Source: Clostridia bacterium
Lineage (GTDB): Bacteria > Bacillota_A > Clostridia > RUG12999
Direction: 5' to 3'
NCBI GenBank assembly: GCA_017558425.1
Contig: JAFYVD010000010.1
Span: 1-11,370 of the forward strand
Length of the DNA stretch: 11,370 bases
The position numbers were made by a program, and so were the translations under genes. Each line of letters opens with the position of its first letter. Position 1 is the stretch's first letter. Below the pieces are notes generated by a model. The model searched no databases. It saw only the letters and a list, made by a program, of their open reading frames with translations, and was not told the DNA's origin. Below are positions 1-6,740 of the stretch, one piece after another.

Positions 1-2792
1 GAAGCAAATGAGTATACGCCTTCGCCTGTAATACCTTTAATTGTAAGTTTGTTACCATTGTATTTTTTAGCATAACCGAATACGAAGCTGTATTCAGATG
101 TACCAACTCTTGCAATACCAACGATACCGTCAGCAGCTGTTGAGGCATTACCGTAAGCAAGTGTAAGAGCGTTATAAGCACCAGCTGTTGTAACAGCACT
201 AGCGTCTACAAGAACAACGATCTTGTCTGCTTCACCCTTAGCGTTAAGTGTGTAGAGGAGAACGTCGCCTTTTTCGAATACGAAGCTGCTGTTAGCTGTG
301 AGGTTGTTTTTAACCTGAGCAGATGCATCGTTAAGGTTAGCAACGTTGATTGTAGCAGGATCTTCTTCTTCGTTGATGAAGAGAGTTACTTCTTCACCAG
401 CTACGATACCTTTAAGAAGTGTACCTGTTTCGCCAGCATCGTTTGTAGATTCCATCGGATCGTCAGATACTACGAAGAAGTTATCAGCGTAGTTGATACC
501 AGAAGCGATGTTTTCACCAACGAGAACGCCAACGATAGAGTCATCGTCACAGTTGAAAGCAGAAAGAATCATGTGATCATCTCTGTCAGCGATTGTGTTG
601 ATAGCAACAACAGAAACTCTGTCTTCGTCTTCGATAAGAGCAGCAGATGTACCGATCATAGCAGCGCTATCAACGCTGAAGATAGCTGTTTCTTCGTCGA
701 GGAAGATCTGGCCAAATGCGCATGTGCCAGCGTCAAATACTCTGTTAGCAGGAGTAACTGTTTCTCTTACGAATACATCTGTAACGTCTACCCAGTAAAG
801 TTTGGAAACTTCGCCAGCAGCGTTAAGGTCGAAAGCAACAACGTTGTTTACTTTGTATTTTGTTGCAGATTCAGCAGGGTTGTAGCCAAGAGCAGAACCT
901 ACGTCTGTAGCACTTGCCCAGTTGAAGCTGCTTGTTCTTGTGTCTTTTCTACCAACATTGTTGATGATAGTAGATTTAGCAATGTTAAGAGTTTTCCAAG
1001 CGCCGTCTGCTGTGAGAACTCTGAGCTGAGCAGGTTCGTTGTAGTCAGAATCATAAGCTCTGATGTAGGAAGCGAAACCATACTGTACTGTAGCTGCAGA
1101 AGCTTTTGTATCTCTAGCAACGAGAACGCCACGAACGTTTACATAGAATACTGCTGTGTCGCCAAGAGCTGCTGTAAGAGCGTCGCCAGCTGCTTTATAA
1201 GTTACACCGTCAACAGTGATTTTGTTTGCAGCAGCAGATCTAGCTGTAACTTTACCTTCAACCTGTTCGGATGTGATGTAAACTTTACCATATGCTAAAC
1301 CGTCGTCATTGCTTTCATCAATGTAACCAACGATGGAAAGAATGTCGTTTTCAGCGATGTCTTCAAAAGAAGCAAGTTCGCCATCTTTGTAGATTTCAAA
1401 TTTGAGGTCTTTGTCTTCTTCATCAAGTCTTACGATTTCAGAGCCACCACCGATGATGTCGCCGTAAACTTTACCGGATTTTGCTACAACTCTGTTAACT
1501 TTGAGGTCCATGTAGTCAGAAATGTAAGCTACGTTGAATTCATCTTCTACCTGAGAGAGAAGTGTAACGTCTGCTGCGTTAGCATTGTTGAAGTAGAATG
1601 CGAGAACTGCCTGAATGTTAGCAGCTGTGATAGCTGTATTAGCAGGGATAGCACCGATTGCTTCAACAGTTCTTGTTCTGCCGTTTACATAAACTTTGTT
1701 AATGTTGAGTGTATATTCTTCATAGTCACCAGCATCAACGTCTGTGTAAACTTCGATTTCGTTAGCACCAGCTACGTAGTTAGTTCTGAGGTCTTCTGTC
1801 ATGAAGGAAATTGTTTCTTCTCTGTCGCCATCTTTAAGGATGCAAACGAGTTCTGCTTTGTCAGAATCAGCGTTTTTAACGTAAAGAATTGCTCTAGAGT
1901 CAACAAGATCTTTCGCAGCATCTTCAACTGCACCAGCAGCAAAGATCTGGTTACCAGTAGCAGATGCATCTACTACAGGGTTGCAATAAACTCTCATAGA
2001 AGCATCAGTAGGATCATACTTTTTAGCTGTACCCTGACCAGCGATAGCTGTAATCTGGTTGTTGTAAATAACTTTTACTTTACCGTCTTTAACGGAGCTA
2101 GAAGAAAGGCTTGTTTCGGAAACAACACCTTCAAACTTTGTAACGCCAAGTTTGTTGAGAAGAAGGCTGTTAACTGTAGAGAAGTTTGTCTGTGTACCGA
2201 AACCTGTCTGTTCCATCAAAGGAACTGTAAGAGAGTTGTAAGCGAGCTGTGCAACTACACCACGGGGAGCTTCAGCTGTAGCACTGATGCCGGAAATACC
2301 AGCGAGGATGCCTTTCTGAGAAGCAACAACCTGGAATCCGCCCGGCCAACCGCCGTTAGCGTCTGCCATCGGTGTGTAACCGAGAGCTGCAACGATCATT
2401 TTGATAGCTTCATTGTACTTAACGGGATCTTCGGGACCGAAGTTGCCGTCGCCGTAACCGTTAACGATGCCCTGCTGTGATGCAAGTGCGATAGCGCCGC
2501 TTGCCCAGTGTGTAGCGGGAACGTCGTTAAACATTGTAGCTGTAGCAGAAGCGGAATCAGCAAGACCGAGAAGACGAATAACAACAGTAGCAAATTCTGC
2601 TCTTGTTATTGTAGCTTCGGGCTTGAAGGAACCGTCTTCGTAACCCTTTAAGATTTCAAGGGCGCTGAGGACTGTAACTGCCTCTTCGCAGTTGTCGCCT
2701 GCTTTAACGTCTGTGTAAGCTGCGAAGCTTACCATGGACAGAGCCATAGCGAAAGCAAGAACTACTGCTAAAACTTTTGATAAGTTCTTCAT
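1..2792 (-). CDS. S-layer-type protein with SLH domains (3' end outside the window)
   Basis: The frame is open for all 930 codons from the ATG at 2792 to the window edge, so the C-terminus is missing. Residues 1-24 form a Sec signal peptide (KNLSK, a hydrophobic stretch, then SFA-A). An SLH domain spans about 26-77 with an intact TRAE motif at 63-66. A second spans about 87-138 with the TRAE position changed to YNEA, and a weaker third lies at about 139-188. SLH domains in this family bind pyruvylated secondary cell-wall polymer, so the protein is probably anchored to the outer wall face. Residues 190-930 are acidic and beta-rich, with recurring pieces such as NKITVDGVTY (523-532) and NKLTIKG (914-920), probably stacked beta modules. 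I recognise no enzymatic motif. Ribosome binding site AAGGAGGA (2801-2808) lies 8 bases before the start. Codons favour GCT, ACA, GTT and AGA, suggesting high expression. S-layer protein is the likeliest role; another SLH-anchored surface protein is possible. Confidence 0.9.
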   Translation of the reverse strand, partial: MKNLSKVLAVVLAFAMALSMVSFAAYTDVKAGDNCEEAVTVLSALEILKGYEDGSFKPEATITRAEFATVVIRLLGLADSASATATMFNDVPATHWASGAIALASQQGIVNGYGDGNFGPEDPVKYNEAIKMIVAALGYTPMADANGGWPGGFQVVASQKGILAGISGISATAEAPRGVVAQLAYNSLTVPLMEQTGFGTQTNFSTVNSLLLNKLGVTKFEGVVSETSLSSSSVKDGKVKVIYNNQITAIAGQGTAKKYDPTDASMRVYCNPVVDASATGNQIFAAGAVEDAAKDLVDSRAILYVKNADSDKAELVCILKDGDREETISFMTEDLRTNYVAGANEIEVYTDVDAGDYEEYTLNINKVYVNGRTRTVEAIGAIPANTAITAANIQAVLAFYFNNANAADVTLLSQVEDEFNVAYISDYMDLKVNRVVAKSGKVYGDIIGGGSEIVRLDEEDKDLKFEIYKDGELASFEDIAENDILSIVGYIDESNDDGLAYGKVYITSEQVEGKVTARSAAANKITVDGVTYKAAGDALTAALGDTAVFYVNVRGVLVARDTKASAATVQYGFASYIRAYDSDYNEPAQLRVLTADGAWKTLNIAKSTIINNVGRKDTRTSSFNWASATDVGSALGYNPAESATKYKVNNVVAFDLNAAGEVSKLYWVDVTDVFVRETVTPANRVFDAGTCAFGQIFLDEETAIFSVDSAAMIGTSAALIEDEDRVSVVAINTIADRDDHMILSAFNCDDDSIVGVLVGENIASGINYADNFFVVSDDPMESTNDAGETGTLLKGIVAGEEVTLFINEEEDPATINVANLNDASAQVKNNLTANSSFVFEKGDVLLYTLNAKGEADKIVVLVDASAVTTAGAYNALTLAYGNASTAADGIVGIARVGTSEYSFVFGYAKKYNGNKLTIKGITGEGVYSFA

Positions 2793-2840
2793 TATAGAAC
2801 TCCTCCTTATAAAAAATTTTTTTAATCACCTTGTAAGGCG

Positions 2841-2863
2841 TGATACAACTACCCGTCGTATCA
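2841..2863 (-). promoter_or_regulatory. Stem-loop at the 5' end of the S-layer mRNA
   Basis: Read on the minus strand, TGATAC (2863-2858) is the exact complement of GTATCA (2846-2841), with an 11-base loop between them. The predicted transcription start, about 7 bases after the -10 box, falls at 2864 plus or minus one base, so the hairpin would begin at the first nucleotides of the transcript. No T-run follows it, so it is not a terminator. 5'-terminal stem-loops are known to stabilise some abundant mRNAs (E. coli ompA, B. subtilis aprE leader). The same role here is inferred. Confidence 0.55.
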
Positions 2864-2870
2864 TGAACTC

Positions 2871-2899
2871 ATTATACCACCGCCAAAGTTTACTGTCAA
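2871..2899 (-). promoter_or_regulatory. Consensus sigma-A promoter of the S-layer gene (P1)
   Basis: On the minus strand, TTGACA (2899-2894) is followed by exactly 17 bases and TATAAT (2876-2871). Both hexamers and the spacing match the housekeeping sigma consensus perfectly. The start would be near 2864, giving a leader of about 70 bases before the ATG at 2792. Confidence 0.85.
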
Positions 2900-2914
2900 G
2901 CATTTAGAAAATAT

Positions 2915-2950
2915 GTAACGAAAATGTAAAGTATTTCGTAACAATGTTAC
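2915..2950. repeat. GTAAC/GTTAC repeat cluster upstream of P1
   Basis: The plus strand carries GTAAC at 2915-2919 and 2938-2942 and GTTAC at 2946-2950. The last two form a perfect inverted repeat with 3-base centre AAT. A second small inverted pair, ACGAAA and TTTCGT, lies at 2918-2923 and 2934-2939. The cluster sits about 16-50 bases upstream of the P1 -35 box, where an activator or an UP-like element would act. It could also be chance in AT-rich DNA. Confidence 0.35.
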
Positions 2951-3024
2951 AAATTCCTTCACTTTCTACATATAATATATATGCAATTCAGTTCTTTTTT
3001 GGGACATATAAGCCCATTTTTTTC

Positions 3025-3053
3025 ATTATATCAGTAATTTTTTCAAAAATCAA
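3025..3053 (-). promoter_or_regulatory. Possible second, distal promoter of the S-layer gene (P2)
   Basis: On the minus strand, TTGATT (3053-3048, 4 of 6 matches) is followed by 17 bases and a perfect TATAAT (3030-3025), preceded by TGA as an extended -10. The start would be near 3018, giving a leader of roughly 225 bases that passes through P1. It begins 19 bases after the ddl stop codon. The surroundings are very AT-rich, so a chance match is possible. Confidence 0.5.
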
Positions 3054-3071
3054 GCAAATTTTGGAAAATTT

Positions 3072-4244
3072 TTAATTTTTTGCGCCTTTTGTTCCGCCCT
3101 GAAGCGAAAGTACGTCCGTTTCAAATGTAAATGTAAGCTTTTCTTTGATTCTGGCAACTTTAAGAGCTATGGAAATAAGCCTGTCTATCACCTCGGGGAA
3201 GCTTACGCCCGCACCTTCCCAAAGATAAAAGGAAAGCGAACCCGGAATTGTGTTGATTTCATTTACATATGTTTCGCCCGAATCGCCGTCTATCATACAG
3301 TCCACACGGGATGCTCCCGCACAGCCCAGCGCAAGGAATGTGTCCGCAACCATTTTGCGGATTTTATCCGACTGCTCCTGTGTGAGGTCGGCAGGAACCT
3401 TTCTCGCAAGGGATGCCATACCTTCGGAAGTTTTGGAAGATTTGCCTCCCTGCATATATTTCTTTTCATATGAAAGAAATTCTCCGCCAAAGGGTTCTTC
3501 GCAAACAGAAGTGATAACCTCTTCCGAATCGCCCATAACCGCACAGTTGATTTCACGCAGGTTTGTGATGGCACGTTCCACCAGAATTTTTTCGGCAAAG
3601 GAAAAAGCTTCGTCGATAGCTTCTTCAAGTGCGCCTCTGTCCGACGCTTTCTTTATTCCCACGCTCGAACCCAGGTTTGCGGGTTTTACTATAACCGGAT
3701 ACCCGATTTTTTCAATTTTTTCCAGAATTTCATTTTTAGCTTTGTACCAGGCCGCAGATGTGAAACTTTCGCAGGGCAGAACCGGGATGCCTTTGTCCTT
3801 CAGAATCTGTTTCATCGCCACTTTATCCATACCGAGAGCCGACGCCAGAACCCCGGGGCCTGCATAGGGCAGTCCGAGAGTTTCTATGTAACCCTGCAAA
3901 GTGCCGTCCTCGCCGTTGGTGCCGTGCATAACAGGAAGTGCAACATCCACATATTCCGAAACGCCGCCAAACATCTTTTTGGGATAGCTTTCCACCTTCA
4001 CGCCTTTTTCATCGTTAACGAAAATCACCCGACTGCTTCTTTTGAGAAGTGCAGGAATGTTTTTGAAGGGTTCAACACTTGTCATTTCGGGGCTTGTGTA
4101 AAAAATTCCCGACTTAGATATATATATAGGTATAATATTGTATTTTTCTTTGTCTGCGGCAGCAATTGCCTGCTGAGCCGAAATTATGGAAATTTCGTGT
4201 TCAACAGATTTACCGCCAAAGAATACAGCTACGTTAAGTTTCAT
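3072..4244 (-). CDS. ddl: D-alanine--D-alanine ligase
   Basis: This cytoplasmic ATP-grasp enzyme joins two D-alanines, giving the dipeptide that MurF adds to the peptidoglycan precursor. The 390 residues show the N-terminal GGKSVEHEIS motif (10-19, with the catalytic Glu of SxEHE), HGTNGEDG (107-114), the ATP-grasp segment VIVKPANLGSSVG (184-196) and the metal/phosphate segment NEINTIPGS (328-336). The omega-loop reads EKKY (260-263). Tyr at this place is typical of D-Ala-D-Ala ligases, whereas D-lactate-specific ligases usually carry Phe, so D-Ala is the likely second substrate. The ATG at 4244 is chosen because AGGAGGA (4251-4257) lies 6 bases upstream and the conserved N-terminus starts there; an in-frame TTG at 4328 lies inside the preceding gene. 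It follows the murF-like gene by 22 bases, the same operon. No clear terminator follows. Confidence 0.95.
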   Translation of the reverse strand: MKLNVAVFFGGKSVEHEISIISAQQAIAAADKEKYNIIPIYISKSGIFYTSPEMTSVEPFKNIPALLKRSSRVIFVNDEKGVKVESYPKKMFGGVSEYVDVALPVMHGTNGEDGTLQGYIETLGLPYAGPGVLASALGMDKVAMKQILKDKGIPVLPCESFTSAAWYKAKNEILEKIEKIGYPVIVKPANLGSSVGIKKASDRGALEEAIDEAFSFAEKILVERAITNLREINCAVMGDSEEVITSVCEEPFGGEFLSYEKKYMQGGKSSKTSEGMASLARKVPADLTQEQSDKIRKMVADTFLALGCAGASRVDCMIDGDSGETYVNEINTIPGSLSFYLWEGAGVSFPEVIDRLISIALKVARIKEKLTFTFETDVLSLQGGTKGAKN

Positions 4245-4266
4245 TGTTTTTCCTCCTAAACTTCGT

Positions 4267-5829
4267 TTACGCGTTATATAAATCGGGCAGGTCGTTTTCA
4301 AACAGCACCGTCCAGCCCTCGCCGGCAATCTTGCTCATTTTCACAAGCGCCTCGTTCAAATCCTCTGCCACATAAAGCTTTTCTTCCGGAAATTCGCCCA
4401 GCCCGTCCCTTATAGCTTGGGTCTGCTTTTTTCCTACCAATATAATATAGTCGCAGTTTTTTGCTGCGTGCTGACCGAAAATTTTGTTGAACTCATATTC
4501 TTTTTCGCCAAGCTCAACCATTCCGGGCGTTATCAGCATACGTTTGCCCTTTTCAAAGCTTCCCAAAACCTCAACCGCAGATTTTGCACCTTCAAGGTTG
4601 GAGTTGAAAGCATCGTCAATCACAAGCACTCCGCCTGCTTTTTTCACCGGCTGAAGTCTGTGCGGTACAGGCTGAATACGTTTTGCCGCGATGGCAATTT
4701 CTTCGGGAGTCATACCAAGTTTCAGCGCAAGTGCCGCAGCTCCCACAATATTTAATATGTTATGTTTGCCGAGCAGCTTTGTTTCCACACGGAAAGGCTC
4801 AATTCCTTCACCGCAAATGTCAAAACTTGCACCTTCAGGTCCATAGGATATGTTATCGGCATAAAATTTGCCGCCCTCCTCTTTTGTAAGGCTGTAACCC
4901 GTGGCAGGTGCCGGTTTGTTTTGCTTTATATAATCGGAAGAAAGGTTTACCACCGAATTCCCCTTGATTTTCAGCGAATCATAAAGCTCAAACTTGGTTT
5001 TTATGATATTTTCAATTGATTTGAAAGTTTCAAGATGTTGCGGACCGATGGATGTGATAATTCCGTAATCGGGTGCGACAATGTCGCATATTTCCTTGAT
5101 TTCCCCTGTGTTCTGAGCTCCCATTTCGCAAACGAAAATTTCGTGAACGGGTTTCAATTTTTCACGGATTGTGCGTACAACGCCCATAGTGGTGTTATAG
5201 CTTTCGGGAGTCATCAGCGTTGTAAATTTGCGGGACAGCATTTCGGTGAGAATATATTTTGAACTGGTTTTGCCGTAACTTCCCGTCACACCGATAACCT
5301 TAAGGTCGGGGTTGCGTGCGATAAGCTTTTTAGCTTCGCGGATAAACTTGCCTGCCACCGCTTTTTCAACGGGACGGTTTATAAAGTTTGCCGCCAACAC
5401 AAAAATATATGACATGAAGTTTGTCACCATCTGCACAACCATCGCCAGCCACAACGGCATCGCCATCAAAGCCGCTGCCCACGCGAAAAGCAAAACAAAT
5501 CCCGTAACCGCAAGCCTTTTGACTCTTGCCGTAAACACCAACGGTTTTTTTGCTTTGGTGCGTTTTTTAAGCATACCGACAAATGCCAGCACATTCAGCA
5601 CCGCCCAAACAGAAAGTGCAACCATTTCGGGCAAAAACACAAGACAGCCCAACGCAACAAGCGGAACAAAGGCATCTCTTATAAAATAGTTTCTGCCGGG
5701 GTGTTTTTTCACCCAGGCGGCAAAATTTTTATTCAGATAAAATTCCTGCTGAAGCATATGAACCCCGTTGCGAAGCTTGGGGAGCAGATAAAGCAGGCAG
5801 GAAATGGCCGCAATCACTTTAAAAACCAT
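4267..5829 (-). CDS. MurF-like Mur ligase with membrane-spanning N-terminus
   Basis: MurF adds D-Ala-D-Ala to UDP-MurNAc-tripeptide in the cytoplasm. Residues about 175-520 show the Mur ligase core: ATP loop GVTGSYGKTSSK (180-191), a KxE segment TKFELYDSL (278-286, where the carbamylated lysine sits), GKHNILN (354-360), the adenine-side DDAFNSN (405-411, MurF-type DDxYNxN) and GMVELGEKEY (436-445). The N-terminus is odd. Instead of the about 80-residue UDP-MurNAc-binding domain there are about 150 residues with hydrophobic helices near 1-17, 51-68, 69-87, 106-125 and 126-150. A start at ATG 5829 is supported by AAAAGGA (5839-5845) inside the end of the preceding gene, only 2 bases away. Its place between a hydrolase and ddl supports a MurF-type reaction at the membrane. 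Substrate form (UDP-linked or lipid-linked) cannot be told. MurT-type ligase is less likely, as no adjacent GatD or zinc cysteines are seen. Confidence 0.85.
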   Translation of the reverse strand: MVFKVIAAISCLLYLLPKLRNGVHMLQQEFYLNKNFAAWVKKHPGRNYFIRDAFVPLVALGCLVFLPEMVALSVWAVLNVLAFVGMLKKRTKAKKPLVFTARVKRLAVTGFVLLFAWAAALMAMPLWLAMVVQMVTNFMSYIFVLAANFINRPVEKAVAGKFIREAKKLIARNPDLKVIGVTGSYGKTSSKYILTEMLSRKFTTLMTPESYNTTMGVVRTIREKLKPVHEIFVCEMGAQNTGEIKEICDIVAPDYGIITSIGPQHLETFKSIENIIKTKFELYDSLKIKGNSVVNLSSDYIKQNKPAPATGYSLTKEEGGKFYADNISYGPEGASFDICGEGIEPFRVETKLLGKHNILNIVGAAALALKLGMTPEEIAIAAKRIQPVPHRLQPVKKAGGVLVIDDAFNSNLEGAKSAVEVLGSFEKGKRMLITPGMVELGEKEYEFNKIFGQHAAKNCDYIILVGKKQTQAIRDGLGEFPEEKLYVAEDLNEALVKMSKIAGEGWTVLFENDLPDLYNA

Positions 5830-5831
5830 TA

Positions 5832-6593
5832 TTATACATCCTTTTCAAGAAATTTATTGGCAACCGCATTAAAAAGCGGGAAATTGTCGATATATGAATA
5901 GTGTCCGCCGCCGGCAACAGTTACAACACCGGCATCGGGAATGAGTTTTTCCATTTTTTTCGCGTCGGACAGGGGTGTGGCATCGTCCTTTTCTCCCCAA
6001 AAAAGCAGGGTGGGACAGGAAATGTCTTTGAGAAGATATGTCAAGTCCTCGTTCACAACACGCACCATCACCGTCCGCATCAGCGGATTTGCATTTTTAT
6101 AATCAGCACTGCCAAACTGCGATTTTATCTTGTCTTCAAGCGGTTTTGACAGCTTGCCGGCAAGAGCGGCAACCCGTTTCATAAGCTTATAAGTATAGAC
6201 TTTGCAGTAATAGTCAAGTCCGTGTTTAGGTTTAATTCCTGCGCTGTCCACAAGAATTATTTTCGGAGGATTCATCAGCTTTTTCGCCGAAAGAATTATG
6301 CTGAGTCTACCACCAAAAGAATGACCGATAAGCACGGGATTCACAATGCCTGCCTCATCGGCGAATTTTTTCACAAAATCGGCATAGGAATAGACGTCCC
6401 AATCCTCGCCCGGCATATCACTTTTGCCAAATCCGGGCAAATCAACCAGCCACACTTTAAACTTTGCGCAAAGTGCATTTGCAATGGGACGCACAGCCGG
6501 AATATCGGCTCCCCAACCGTGAAGCACCAGCACATCGCTGCCTTCACCGAAGGTTTCGTAATTTATATTTATACCGTCAATCGTTATGTTCAA
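5832..6593 (-). CDS. Alpha/beta hydrolase, first gene of the murF-ddl operon
   Basis: This 253-residue soluble protein has the alpha/beta hydrolase fold signature. The oxyanion segment is LHGWG (24-28), the nucleophile elbow GHSFGG (90-95) puts the catalytic serine at 92, the acid is in WGEKDDATP (Asp 203 likely), and His 231 lies in GGGHYSYIDN. The full triad is present, so it is probably active. There is no signal peptide. The likely start is TTG at 6593, preceded by AAGGTGA about 7 bases upstream. No ATG gives a better fit, because the conserved first strand begins at residue 3. The substrate is unknown: the fold covers esterases, lipases, peptidases and dehalogenases. Its tight linkage to the Mur ligase and Ddl suggests action on a wall precursor, amide or ester, but this is inference from position only. 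Confidence 0.88.
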   Translation of the reverse strand: MNITIDGININYETFGEGSDVLVLHGWGADIPAVRPIANALCAKFKVWLVDLPGFGKSDMPGEDWDVYSYADFVKKFADEAGIVNPVLIGHSFGGRLSIILSAKKLMNPPKIILVDSAGIKPKHGLDYYCKVYTYKLMKRVAALAGKLSKPLEDKIKSQFGSADYKNANPLMRTVMVRVVNEDLTYLLKDISCPTLLFWGEKDDATPLSDAKKMEKLIPDAGVVTVAGGGHYSYIDNFPLFNAVANKFLEKDV

Positions 6594-6624
6594 AACGTCT
6601 CACCTTTTCTACATATATGATTAT

Positions 6625-6653
6625 ATTATACATTAAAGAAGCTTAAATGTCTA
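6625..6653 (-). promoter_or_regulatory. Promoter of the hydrolase-murF-ddl operon
   Basis: On the minus strand, TAGACA (6653-6648, 5 of 6) is followed by 17 bases and a perfect TATAAT (6630-6625). The start would be near 6618, giving a short leader of about 25 bases before the TTG start at 6593. An overlapping second TATAAT lies 5 bases downstream (6625-6620). Confidence 0.7.
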
Positions 6654-6679
6654 TAATTTTTTTAAATTTCTTAACAGTA

Positions 6680-6708
6680 TTGCTTTTTTAAAATTTGTGT
6701 GCTACAAT
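6680..6708 (+). promoter_or_regulatory. Promoter of the metallophosphoesterase gene
   Basis: TACAAT (6703-6708, 5 of 6) is preceded by TGC, an extended -10 element, with a weak -35 TTGCTT (6680-6685) 17 bases upstream. The start would be near 6715. Its -35 lies 26 bases from the -35 of the divergent operon promoter, so one bound regulator could affect both. Confidence 0.6.
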
Positions 6709-6740
6709 GAACTTATATTCTTGTAAAAAAGGTGATTTTT

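Noticed and set aside
573..1298. 241-codon open frame on the plus strand, rich in Ser and Cys
   Set aside because: It lies wholly antisense to the S-layer gene. Its length is explained by that gene's biased codons, it has no ribosome binding site, and the composition (Ser/Cys/Val-rich, no domain) is typical of a shadow frame.
2811..2823. AAAAAATTTTTTT block in the S-layer leader
   Set aside because: It is a self-complementary AT stretch with no loop or GC stem. It probably just keeps the ribosome binding site unpaired.
2995..3023. Terminator-like GGG...CCC with T-runs on the plus strand
   Set aside because: The stem has only three firm pairs, and no plus-strand gene ends nearby. On the minus strand there is no T-run after it.
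3250..3867. 205-codon open frame on the plus strand
   Set aside because: It is antisense to the conserved ATP-grasp region of ddl and has no supporting signals.
3072..4244. A vancomycin-resistance D-lactate ligase
   Set aside because: The omega-loop position is Tyr (EKKY), as in D-Ala-D-Ala ligases, and no vanH, vanX or sensor-regulator genes are nearby.
4245..4328. Longer ddl start (TTG at 4328)
   Set aside because: The extra 28 residues lie within the end of the Mur ligase gene, are not like the family, and the ATG at 4244 has a strong ribosome binding site.
6732..6740. GTG start three codons upstream for the metallophosphoesterase
   Set aside because: The GTG is part of the ribosome binding site AAGGTGA that serves the ATG at 6741.
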